A stretch of 31,563 nucleotides of DNA from DATARH01 sp035534855 (GTDB lineage Bacteria > Pseudomonadota > Alphaproteobacteria > ATCC43930 > CGMCC-115725), in NCBI GenBank assembly GCA_035534855.1, contig DATLRD010000038.1:1-31563 (forward strand), written 5' to 3'. Shown piece by piece: positions 18,915 through 28,531 of the stretch. A model generated the notes under the pieces. That model worked only from the letters and a program-made list of their open reading frames with translations. It was not told the DNA's origin and made no database searches. How positions within the stretch are numbered: position 1 is the first letter of the stretch; every line of letters starts with the position of its first letter. A program made the position numbers and the translations under genes.

Positions 18915-20354
18915 TCAGGCGGGTTTGGTCGCCTTCGGCATGATTGAGGCGTAGCTCTGGTAATCCTGTTTCAGTTTGGCGGGGCCGATCCGCTTGACGA
19001 CCTTGGCAAAATCGTCGTCGATTCTCTTCAGGACATCGGCTTCTTTGATCTGGCCGACATAGGCTTGTCCAAGGTTCTTGTCGAGTACGTCGACGAATTC
19101 CTGGTTGCCTGTCAGATAGATGTTGGGCGACGCGACCTCGAGGTTCGCCTTGATCGCCTTGATCCCGTCCGGGGTATAGGCCTGCGCGACGCGCGGGTCG
19201 GTCATCTCGGACTTGGTCCAGGCGTCGTGGAAGGTGTTGACCCGGTCCGTCACCATCGCGACGCTCGACTTCTCGGTGCCAAGCCAGCACGCCATGTAGG
19301 CGGCGGCCGCCTTGCGCGGGCTGTAGCGGTTGACGACCAATACGACGACCGGCATCCCGGCCGCACGGAACAAGGGCTTGCCGGCGGACACGCCACCCGG
19401 CACGAGCCCGTAGTGCCATTTGCCTGCGGTCTTCGATTTCGCCGGGTTTTCACAGAGCTTGATCAGGCCGCCCCAGTACTGACAGGCGACGACGTTGCCG
19501 CCGGCGATGTGCGGAATCATCTGCGAGGTGCCCCAGCTCGGCGCGTCGGGGAACGACACGTCCTTGAGGCGCAGATAGTGCGCGATCGCCTTGCGGCCGG
19601 CGTCGCTGTTGACGGTCGGCTTCATGTCTGCATCGAACGGGAACCCGCCGAAACTGTACAGGTACATCAGGAACCAGACATAGCCGAACCCGCGGGCCCG
19701 CAAATTGCCCGACCCGAATAGCTCCTTATCCGGGTTGTGGAAGAACTTCATAATTTCGTATTCGTCGTCCCAGTTCTGCGGCCAGGCGAGCGGCTTGCCG
19801 TACTTGTCGGCGAATTTTTTCTGGCTGTCGGCATTGTCCATCAGGTCCTTGCGGATCTGCTGAACGAAGATGTTGCCATCGGTGATGATGCCGTAAGTCT
19901 TGCCGTTGTAGGTCGTCAGCTTGCCGTAATCCCCGACGGCATCCATCTGGTAATCGGCCTTTTTCATGTAGTCGTCGAGCGGTTCGAGATAACCCGCCGA
20001 CACCAGCGAGGGGATCATCTCCGAGCCGACATGGACGATGTCGAAATCGGGCGAACGGGTCAGCGCCTCGGCCATCGCGGCCTGCGGGATCGTCGGGGTC
20101 GACAGGTCCTTGATCTTGGTAATGCCGATCCCGGTGGCCTTGCGAAATTCTTCGATCGGCGGCTGCATCGGGACGAAGTAGTTCGACCACATGATGGCGC
20201 TCAGATCGGTTTTGCCGATGCCCTTGGCGGCGGCGATGATGCCTTCGCCTTCGCCCGCGGCCAGCGCCGACCCCGCGAATGGCATGCTGCTCAAGGCGCC
20301 CAGGGCAAGCCCGCCCTGCAAAACACGGCGACGCGGAAGTGATTTGTGCGACAT
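18915..20354 (-). CDS. ABC importer periplasmic solute-binding protein (family 1, Tat-type signal)
   Basis: This 479-residue secreted binding protein delivers the solute to the importer. The N-terminus LPRRRVLQGGLALGALSS carries consecutive arginines before a moderately hydrophobic stretch, ending AGSALAA. That suggests export by the Tat system, as for many alphaproteobacterial binding proteins. The mature part shows family-1 features such as DFDIVHVGSEMIPSLVSAGYLEPLDDYM and the repeated substrate-cleft aromatic residues (YVWFLMYLYSFGG). I chose the ATG at 20354, preceded by GGGGAGGAG; the start at 20375 adds seven residues. It is the first gene of the importer operon (binding protein, two permeases, ATPase). 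The ligand is not determined; CUT1 members mostly take up oligosaccharides, sugar alcohols or glycerol phosphates. Confidence 0.92.
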   Translation of the reverse strand: MSHKSLPRRRVLQGGLALGALSSMPFAGSALAAGEGEGIIAAAKGIGKTDLSAIMWSNYFVPMQPPIEEFRKATGIGITKIKDLSTPTIPQAAMAEALTRSPDFDIVHVGSEMIPSLVSAGYLEPLDDYMKKADYQMDAVGDYGKLTTYNGKTYGIITDGNIFVQQIRKDLMDNADSQKKFADKYGKPLAWPQNWDDEYEIMKFFHNPDKELFGSGNLRARGFGYVWFLMYLYSFGGFPFDADMKPTVNSDAGRKAIAHYLRLKDVSFPDAPSWGTSQMIPHIAGGNVVACQYWGGLIKLCENPAKSKTAGKWHYGLVPGGVSAGKPLFRAAGMPVVVLVVNRYSPRKAAAAYMACWLGTEKSSVAMVTDRVNTFHDAWTKSEMTDPRVAQAYTPDGIKAIKANLEVASPNIYLTGNQEFVDVLDKNLGQAYVGQIKEADVLKRIDDDFAKVVKRIGPAKLKQDYQSYASIMPKATKPA

Positions 20355-20594
20355 GACGACTCCTCCCCTGAACAATTATTTCCCCGCGCACGCCTAGCGT
20401 ACGCAGGTCTACATTTTGGTCACGTAGCCGAGCTACAAGTGCCCGTGCCGGTGCTTCTGTGGACTTGGATAGTCGCCCGCCGGTCTCCTGTCAATGCTTG
20501 CCGCCCTTTGGCAATCTGGTCCAGGGCACGAGGATTATGGGCGCGCCGTGCCGCTTTCGCGCCGTTTCGGTCGCCGCTGTGTAAGTTTCCGTAG

Positions 20595-20609
20595 GAACAA
20601 GGCGCGAAC
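20595..20609 (+). promoter_or_regulatory. LexA (SOS) box before ssb
   Basis: GAAC-AAGGCGC-GAAC matches exactly the alphaproteobacterial LexA operator GAAC-N7-GAAC. It lies 45 bp upstream of ssb, directly before a -10-like TAGAAT (20614-20619), so bound LexA would cover the promoter. The rest of the 300-bp divergent gap from 20355 shows no gene; it must also hold the promoter of the ABC operon. Confidence 0.8.
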
Positions 20610-20654
20610 TTGTTAGAATGCGCCTTCCAACGACCTCCCAACCCGCGGTGACCC

Positions 20655-21164
20655 ATGGCAGGCAGCGTCAACAAGGTGATTTTGGTCGGTAATCTCGGGC
20701 GAGACCCCGAGATCCGCTCGACCCAGGACGGCATGCGCATCGCCAATCTGAACCTTGCCACCTCGGAAAGCTGGCGCGACCGCGTCTCCGGCGAGCGCAA
20801 GGAGCGCACCGAGTGGCACCGGGTCGTGATCTTCAACGAGCGCCTGGTCGAGTTGGCCGAGAAATATCTGCGCAAAGGCTCCAAGCTCTACGTCGAGGGT
20901 GCGCTGCAGACGCGCAAATGGACCGACCAGCAGGGCCAGGAGCGCTATTCGACCGAGGTCGTGCTGCAGCGCTTCCGCGGCGAGTTGACGATGCTCGACG
21001 GCGCCCGCGGCAGCAGCAGCGGCGAAAGCGGCGGCGGCGGCGATTACGATGAGGATTACATGGGTGGCAGCGGGTCCGCACCGCCGCGCGCCGCGGCGGC
21101 GATGGGCGGGGGCGGCCGCGGCCGAGCCCCGTCCAACGATCTCGACGACGAGATCCCATTCTAG
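20655..21164 (+). CDS. ssb: Single-stranded DNA-binding protein
   Basis: SSB coats single-stranded DNA during replication, repair and recombination. The OB-fold begins MAGSVNKVILVGNLGRDPEIR and continues through EWHRVVIFNERLVELAEKYLRKG and LYVEGALQTRKWTD. A Gly/Ser/Ala-rich flexible linker occupies about residues 117-158. The protein ends in DLDDEIPF, the acidic tip that recruits partner proteins. The 169-residue length is normal. A perfect LexA box precedes it, and it starts the plus-strand block leading to gyrA and coaD. Confidence 0.98.
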   Translation: MAGSVNKVILVGNLGRDPEIRSTQDGMRIANLNLATSESWRDRVSGERKERTEWHRVVIFNERLVELAEKYLRKGSKLYVEGALQTRKWTDQQGQERYSTEVVLQRFRGELTMLDGARGSSSGESGGGGDYDEDYMGGSGSAPPRAAAAMGGGGRGRAPSNDLDDEIPF

Positions 21165-21283
21165 GCACCGGGACACCGGCAGGGCGTTGCGAGGGGCAGG
21201 CGAGAGCCAAGGCGATCTGGGCATGAGCAAGGGGCCGCCGTCCCGAGATCGCTCGTTCCGCTCGCATGAAAGGGAGGTGGGCC

Positions 21284-21808
21284 ATGGAAACGGGGCATGG
21301 TTGCTGCGGCGGCATTGCGCTCGATCGCCGGCGGCTGCTTGCCGGCGCGGTCGGGCTTATGGCGTTCCGGCCGCTTCTGGTGCGGGCGGCGAGCGGAAAT
21401 TACGAAGCGATGGTGCTGGCCTGCATCGACCCGCGCATGCAGGAGCCGGTGTTCGACTACCTCAAAAAGCGCGGGCTCGGCGGGCAGTACAGCCAGTTTA
21501 CGATCGCCGGCGCGGCGATCGCTGTAGTCGCGCCGAAATTCGCCGACTGGCACAAGGCGTTCTGGGACAATGTCGGCGCCTCGACGGAGCTGCACAATAT
21601 CAAGCGGGTGATCGTGATCGATCACCGCGATTGCGGTGCGGCCAAGATCGCGTACGGCGCTGACAGCATCGCCACGCCGGAAAAGGAAAACGCCACCCAT
21701 CGCGCCGTGCTCGCCGATTTCCGCAAGCAGGTTGGCGCGCGCGCGCCTAAGCTGGTCGTCGAAACCGGGCTGATGGCGCTGGACGGTTCGATGATGATGT
21801 TCAGCTGA
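21284..21808 (+). CDS. Exported beta-carbonic-anhydrase-like protein
   Basis: The 174-residue protein has the zinc-site motifs of beta-carbonic anhydrases: C47 with D49 and R51 in ACIDPRM, and H114 with C117 in DHRDCGA. All three zinc ligands and the Asp-Arg dyad are therefore present. Such enzymes interconvert CO2 and bicarbonate. Before the domain, residues 15-36 read DRRRLLAGAVGLMAFRPLLVRA, an arginine-rich, hydrophobic segment ending in AxA-like residues. This looks like a Tat signal and would place the protein in the periplasm. I chose the ATG at 21284 because GGGAGGTGG lies just upstream. The domain is short compared with classical enzymes and may be a minimal or divergent member, so activity is not assured. 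The methyltransferase-like gene follows after 9 bp, so the two may be co-transcribed. Confidence 0.8.
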   Translation: METGHGCCGGIALDRRRLLAGAVGLMAFRPLLVRAASGNYEAMVLACIDPRMQEPVFDYLKKRGLGGQYSQFTIAGAAIAVVAPKFADWHKAFWDNVGASTELHNIKRVIVIDHRDCGAAKIAYGADSIATPEKENATHRAVLADFRKQVGARAPKLVVETGLMALDGSMMMFS

Positions 21809-21817
21809 GGGGGCAGC

Positions 21818-22948
21818 ATGCCGAACGCCGCCGTATCGGGACCACCGTTCCGCGCCGACCATGTCGGCAGCCTGCTGCGTCCGCCGGAGGTGTTGCAGGC
21901 GCGCGCCGAACACGCGGCCGGGCGGCTGTCGGCGGCGGAACTGCGCCGGGTCGAGGATTTGGCGATCCGCGATGCGGCGGCAATGCAGGCCGCGCTCGGC
22001 CTTAGCGGCGTGACCGACGGCGAGATGCGCCGCGGCTCGTGGCACATGGATTTTCTCTATCGGATCGGCGGCGTGGTCCACGGCGACACGCGGCTGCACA
22101 TCGCGTTCAGGAACGCGGCCGGCACCGTCGAATTCAGCCCGACCGCGCACCGCGTCGCGGGCAAATTGCGGTTCGGCGAGACGATCTTCGGCGATGATTT
22201 CAGCTATCTGAAATCGGTTGCGCCGGCAGGGACGGTGCCGAAACTGACGATCCCGTCGCCGTCGATGCTGCATTACCGTGGTGGCCGGGCGGCGATCGAC
22301 GCGAGCGTCTATCCCGAGATGGACGCCTTCTGGGATGATCTGGCGCAGGTCTACGCCGAGGAGATCGCGGCGCTCCATGCGCTCGGCTGCACCTATCTGC
22401 AGCTCGACGACACCAGCCTCGCCTATCTCAACGACCCGGCGCAGCGTGCCTATGTCGACAGCATCGGCGGCGACGGCCAAAGCCAGCACCTGACCAACAT
22501 TCGCATCATCAACGCCGCGCTCAAGGACCGGCCGGCCGGAATGACCGTGTGCACCCATATGTGCCGCGGCAATTTCCGCTCGTCGTGGATGGCCGAAGGC
22601 GGCTACGACCACGTCGCCGAAGCGTTGTTCGGCGGGCTCGATGTCGACGGGTTCTTTCTCGAATACGACGATGCGCGCTCGGGTGGGTTCGCCCCGCTGC
22701 GCTTCGTGCCGCGCGGCAGCAAACGGGTGGTGCTCGGCCTCGTCACCTCGAAGCGCGCCGCGCTCGAAACGAAGGACGATCTGAAGCGCCGGATTGACGA
22801 GGCGTCCAAATACGTGCCCCTCGAACAGCTCTGCCTGTCGCCGCAATGCGGTTTCTCGTCGACCGTCGACGGCAACGCACTGACCGTCGAGCAGGAAAAG
22901 GCCAAGCTGCGCCTCGTTGTCGAGGTCGCGCGCGAAGTGTGGGGCTAA
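21818..22948 (+). CDS. Cobalamin-independent methionine synthase II family protein (MetE C-terminal domain type)
   Basis: This 376-residue protein matches the catalytic C-terminal half of cobalamin-independent methionine synthase as a stand-alone protein (YxjG/YxjH-like). The zinc ligands can be matched: H247 and C249 in THMCRGN, E282 in FLEYDD and C344 in SPQCGFSS. The N-terminus FRADHVGSLLRPPE and the motif GVTDGEMRRGSW are typical. These proteins lack the folate-binding N-terminal half of MetE and are thought to use another methyl donor or another thiol substrate, so the reaction is uncertain. The ATG at 21818 has GAGGGGG just upstream. It follows the carbonic-anhydrase-like gene by 9 bp and precedes a small membrane-protein gene by 12 bp. 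Confidence 0.88.
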   Translation: MPNAAVSGPPFRADHVGSLLRPPEVLQARAEHAAGRLSAAELRRVEDLAIRDAAAMQAALGLSGVTDGEMRRGSWHMDFLYRIGGVVHGDTRLHIAFRNAAGTVEFSPTAHRVAGKLRFGETIFGDDFSYLKSVAPAGTVPKLTIPSPSMLHYRGGRAAIDASVYPEMDAFWDDLAQVYAEEIAALHALGCTYLQLDDTSLAYLNDPAQRAYVDSIGGDGQSQHLTNIRIINAALKDRPAGMTVCTHMCRGNFRSSWMAEGGYDHVAEALFGGLDVDGFFLEYDDARSGGFAPLRFVPRGSKRVVLGLVTSKRAALETKDDLKRRIDEASKYVPLEQLCLSPQCGFSSTVDGNALTVEQEKAKLRLVVEVAREVWG

Positions 22949-22960
22949 GCGGAGACGGCG

Positions 22961-23272
22961 ATGGACGCGGTGGTTTCGCTGGTTTTGGTCATGCTGATGC
23001 TGGCGTTGACCGGCGGCGGCGCCTATCGCTGCGCGCGAGCCTACGGCCGGGTGTTCTGGGCGACGATGGGTATGACCGCGCTTGCCGTCGCGGCGATTGT
23101 GCCGCTGACGCTGGTAATTGGCATCAACGGGTGGGGGCCCGCCCATCCCGGCCTCGCGACCGCGGCGATCATGGCGGCGATCGGCGCGATGGTCGTGGCG
23201 ATCGCGATCGTCGGCAACCGGATGGCGCGGCGGTTGGCTGCCCCGCCGTCGCGCCGGCCCGGCCGCAGCTGA
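22961..23272 (+). CDS. Small membrane protein of unknown function
   Basis: This 103-residue protein is predicted from composition to have three membrane helices: about residues 3-21 (VVSLVLVMLMLALTGGGAY), 35-54 and 64-85. A basic cytoplasmic tail (NRMARRLAAPPSRRPGRS) follows. I do not recognise a family. The ATG at 22961 follows the methyltransferase-like gene by 12 bp with a GGAGACGG ribosome site, so it is probably co-transcribed with it. The hydrophobic pattern and codon use support a real gene. Confidence 0.65.
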   Translation: MDAVVSLVLVMLMLALTGGGAYRCARAYGRVFWATMGMTALAVAAIVPLTLVIGINGWGPAHPGLATAAIMAAIGAMVVAIAIVGNRMARRLAAPPSRRPGRS

Positions 23273-23389
23273 GCGGCGACCGCGTCAGCGGTCCGAATGC
23301 AGCCGCCGACGATTCGGGCGACGGATCGCGCGTCGCGGCGTGCCCCTCGGCCGGGATGTCGCGGCAGGGCTGATTTGCAGCCTGCGGCG

Positions 23390-23418
23390 TTGTTCGCGGG
23401 GGGCGGAGACACTAGATT
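23390..23418 (+). promoter_or_regulatory. Possible gyrA promoter
   Basis: TTGTTC (23390-23395) and TAGATT (23413-23418) are separated by 17 bp, a plausible sigma-70-type promoter about 90 bp before the proposed gyrA start. Transcripts from here would carry the stem-loop at 23441-23477 in their leader. Confidence 0.4.
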
Positions 23419-23440
23419 GTAGCCAGCGAAATGCGCTTCT

Positions 23441-23477
23441 AAATCGCGGCGGTGCCGGCCTGGTGCAGCCGCGATTT
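23441..23477 (+). promoter_or_regulatory. Stem-loop in the gyrA leader
   Basis: AAATCGCGGC (23441-23450) pairs perfectly with GCCGCGATTT (23468-23477) around a 17-base loop, and a fourth T extends the right side to TTTT. The ribosome site AGAAGGAGG begins 7 bases later. The form is that of an intrinsic terminator or a leader attenuator. It could end read-through from the upstream genes or regulate gyrA. Confidence 0.6.
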
Positions 23478-23505
23478 TGGTTCAGAAGGAGGCCGCGAGA
23501 CCGCT

Positions 23506-26284
<2,779 letters not shown>

Positions 26285-26292
<8 letters not shown>

Positions 26293-26800
26293 CCCGCGGA
26301 TCGGGGTCTATCCCGGCACTTTCGACCCGATCACCAACGGGCATAGCGACATCATCCGCCGCGCCGCAAAGCTGGTAGACCGCCTGATCGTCGGTGTCGC
26401 GCGCAACGACGGCAAGGGGCCGCTGTTTACGACCGACGAGCGGGTCGAGATCGTTCGTGGCGAGATCGACCACGTGCTCGATCCGGAGGCCGCCAAGCGG
26501 ATCGAGGTGCGGCCGTTCGAGACGCTGCTGATGGGGTTTGCCGAGTCGGTCGGCGCCGCGGTCATCATTCGCGGCCTCAGGGCGGTGTCGGATTTCGAAT
26601 ACGAATTCCAGATGGCCGGGATGAACGCCCGGCTCAACACGACGGTCGAGACCGTGTTTCTGATGGCATCGGACCGCTATCAGTTCATTTCGTCGCGCTT
26701 CGTCAAGGAGATCGGGGCGCTCGGCGGCGACATCTCCCACTTCGTCAGCCCGCGCGTCGCCAAGCGGCTCAAGCAGCAATTCGCCAAGCAGCAGCGATAG
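26285..26800 (+). CDS. coaD: Phosphopantetheine adenylyltransferase
   Basis: CoaD joins 4'-phosphopantetheine and ATP to dephospho-CoA, the fourth step of coenzyme A synthesis. The nucleotidyltransferase motif is YPGTFDPITNGH at residues 8-19. IIRGLRAVSDFEYEFQMAGMN and the C-terminal SSRFVKEI are the other hallmarks. The 171-residue length is normal. The ATG at 26285 lies inside the end of gyrA (8-bp overlap), which implies coupled translation. Confidence 0.97.
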
Positions 26801-26834
26801 CGCCGCCGGACTTTGCGCCGACCCACGACCCATC

Positions 26835-26870
26835 TTTATTGCGTCACTCCGGTTTATTGCGTCAGTCCGG
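26835..26870. repeat. 18-bp tandem duplication
   Basis: TTTATTGCGTCACTCCGG at 26835-26852 is followed immediately by TTTATTGCGTCAGTCCGG at 26853-26870, one mismatch. It lies between the convergent coaD and the secreted-protein gene and is locally AT-richer than its surroundings. Confidence 0.85.
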
Positions 26871-26911
26871 GCGGCCCATAGAACGACCCGGCCGTCGCTG
26901 CCGGCGCGCCG

Positions 26912-27670
26912 TCATTCCTTTGACTTGTCGAACCAGCCGTTGCGGTGCGCCTCGGCGAGGTCGGCGAGAAACGCCGGCTCCACCCCGAGCTTACGCATTT
27001 CGGGCATCGCCAGCGTGACCGGCGGGCCGCACGCCTTGACGACATGCGGGAAATCGGCGGCCATCATCACGATCCCCTCGGCCGCGGCGTCGGGCCACAG
27101 CATGAGCCCGGTCCCCTGCCATGGCGGGTTGTTGAGTACCTCGGCGCATTGCCTGTCGTTAAGCATGGCCGCGGCGGTTTTCGCATAGAGCTTCCACAGC
27201 GTATCGGAGGTCACCGTGACCGGCTGCGAATCCGGGTTGCCCGGCCCGGTTCCGGCTGCCGACACGATTCCCGCCGGAAACAGCGTCTTCCAGTCGATCG
27301 GGGCGCCGGTCGCGAGGGCGAAGACGAGCGCGACCGTGTCGGTGTCGGGATAGGCCCCGCCGCAATAATAATCGTCCATCGCGATGTAGCTCAGGTAATG
27401 CGGTCCGCGCATCGTCACCGCGACGGTGCGGTTCCAATCGTATTTGGGATCGTCGCAGCCGAGCCCGGCTTCGGCCTGGCCGAGCGCCCGGTTTATGCGC
27501 GCAACGGCCTGGTCGCCGGGCTTGCCGACGAGGTGCGGGAAGGCGGCGATGCCCTTGGCGACCGGCGGCGCCGGCTTCAAGGTCGCCGGTCCCGCGGCAT
27601 CGGCGGGCGATGCCAGCCCGAAAAACGCGAGGACCACGGCAGCGAGCATCCGGGCGACAGACGGGATCAT
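26912..27670 (-). CDS. Secreted protein resembling the RsiV/DUF3298 family
   Basis: This 252-residue protein begins with a signal peptide (ARMLAAVVLAFFGLASPADAA). The centre, SYIAMDDYYCGGAYPDTDTV followed by ALATGAPIDWKTLFP, resembles the DUF3298/RsiV type of extracytoplasmic domain, where a Tyr/Gly-rich strand precedes a helix and an LF-type motif. Cysteines at about 72, 103, 173 and 214 could form disulfides. I do not know its function; RsiV-like domains bind lysozyme in some Gram-positives, but that cannot be transferred here. The ATG at 27670 overlaps the stop of the broken gene upstream (ATGA), so the two were once a translationally coupled pair. Confidence 0.65.
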   Translation of the reverse strand: MIPSVARMLAAVVLAFFGLASPADAAGPATLKPAPPVAKGIAAFPHLVGKPGDQAVARINRALGQAEAGLGCDDPKYDWNRTVAVTMRGPHYLSYIAMDDYYCGGAYPDTDTVALVFALATGAPIDWKTLFPAGIVSAAGTGPGNPDSQPVTVTSDTLWKLYAKTAAAMLNDRQCAEVLNNPPWQGTGLMLWPDAAAEGIVMMAADFPHVVKACGPPVTLAMPEMRKLGVEPAFLADLAEAHRNGWFDKSKE

Positions 27671-27933
27671 GTGTTTGCGCCGTTTCGCATCATCGCCTGC
27701 ACCAGCGCAGCGGCGCCCTCCCAGTCATAGGTGCGAAAGCTGTGGCCGCAGGTCACGAACGGCGCGCCGGCGTAGCCCTGGCGAGCTTGAGAAACCGCAC
27801 CCGTCTCTCGGGGCCGGAAACCGGCGACCATGCCTCGACCATCGCCGCCTGGGCGGCGAGGCCGCCCAGGGTCTCGCGCCCGTCGCGCAGTGCGCGGATA
27901 ATGACCGCCCCGGTCTTGGATCTCGGTGCTCAT
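27667..27933 (-). pseudogene. Unknown small gene interrupted by two compensating frameshifts
   Basis: Coding-like sequence changes frame twice. From the ATG at 27933 (GGGGAG 9 bp upstream) five codons read MSTEI. One extra base near 27918 then shifts into a second frame, which gives KTGAVIIRALRDGRETLGGL and on to RVRFLKLAR. Near 27778 one base is missing and the first frame resumes with GYAGAPFVTCGHSFRTYDWE, ending at 27667. Each stretch has the high-GC third positions of a real gene only in its own frame, and frame two hits a stop soon after the second shift. The repaired product would be about 88 residues and matches no family I know. It could be a true pseudogene or an intact gene with two sequencing errors. 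Its stop overlaps the start of the secreted-protein gene. Confidence 0.6.
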
Positions 27934-28038
27934 CGTGCGCGGCTCCCCAGCGGCGACGGGTGCCTTGGTGATGCAACCGGGCCGGGCCATGGTCCAGGGA
28001 AATTTCGCCGGGCCGGGCCGCGCGCATTGCCCGCTGCG

Positions 28039-28051
28039 TTGCAAATTGCAA
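28039..28051. promoter_or_regulatory. Palindrome in the divergent intergenic region
   Basis: TTGCAA-A-TTGCAA is a perfect odd-centred palindrome, a form typical of an operator for a dimeric repressor. It lies about 105 bp upstream of the broken gene. An AT-rich island (28092-28127) stands out between it and the plus-strand gene at 28205. I see no gene in the 271 bp from 27934 to 28204. Confidence 0.35.
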
Positions 28052-28135
28052 AAACCCGGCCCCAATCGCCGCCCGGCCCCCGCCCGTCCGCCCATAATTA
28101 ATTGATTTATCGAAATATTATTGAGCGAGCTGGGC

Positions 28136-28150
28136 TGGCACACCGCTTGA
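28136..28150 (+). promoter_or_regulatory. Possible sigma-54 promoter
   Basis: TGGCACACCGCTTGA matches the -24/-12 consensus TGGCAC-N5-TTGC with correct spacing, except that the last base of the -12 element is A instead of C. It lies 55 bp upstream of the unknown gene at 28205. The mismatch at the important GC lowers confidence. Confidence 0.35.
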
Positions 28151-28204
28151 GATATCCCACAGTGAAAAAGAACCGCCTGGAGTTTGCGTCGGAGGTTAGG
28201 GGTG

Positions 28205-28468
28205 ATGGTGGCAAGCAGTGTGTCGCAGGTTTTTGATTCCGAAGTCGATTTCATCGCGCGGGCGCTGATCGCCCAGCACGGCGTCGGCGCCGCGCGCGCC
28301 GCGGTCGGTCATGTCAATGCAATGATCGATCTGGGCGATTTCCACCGCCGCGACATGTGGGCCCGCGTTGTTCACGCGATCCACGACTATCGGCGCCTGA
28401 CCCCCGATCAGGCGCACGGCGTTACCTCCCGCCGGGAACTGTCCCAGCTTGCCGCGATGGCGCGCTAG
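28205..28468 (+). CDS. Small protein of unknown function
   Basis: This 87-residue, probably cytoplasmic and helical protein has no signal peptide or membrane segment. The middle, IARALIAQHGVGAARAAVGH followed by MWARVVHAIHDYRR, forms regular amphipathic helices. I do not recognise the family. The ATG at 28205 has AGGGG and GGAGG sequences upstream; a GTG at 28202 is an alternative. It is followed by a strong hairpin terminator and faces the convergent SDR gene. Confidence 0.65.
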   Translation: MVASSVSQVFDSEVDFIARALIAQHGVGAARAAVGHVNAMIDLGDFHRRDMWARVVHAIHDYRRLTPDQAHGVTSRRELSQLAAMAR

Positions 28469-28494
28469 CCAGCCGCCCCTCACGCATCGCGGCC

Positions 28495-28531
28495 GAAACG
28501 CCGCCTCCGCTCCGGTTGGGGGCGGCGTTTC
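28495..28531. terminator. Bidirectional terminator between convergent genes
   Basis: GAAACGCCGCC (28495-28505) pairs perfectly with GGCGGCGTTTC (28521-28531) around a 15-base loop. The 11-bp stem has A's at one base and T's at the other, as expected of a terminator working in both directions. It sits exactly between the stop codons of the 87-residue gene and the SDR gene. Confidence 0.75.

Noticed and set aside
21161..23146. 661-codon minus-strand open frame over the carbonic-anhydrase and MetE-like genes
   Set aside because: Codon bias and recognisable motifs lie on the plus strand; the antisense product has no family features.
23452..23505. GTG at 23452 as gyrA start
   Set aside because: It lies in the loop of a stem-loop and upstream of the clear AAGGAGG site; the TTG at 23506 gives a normal GyrA N-terminus.
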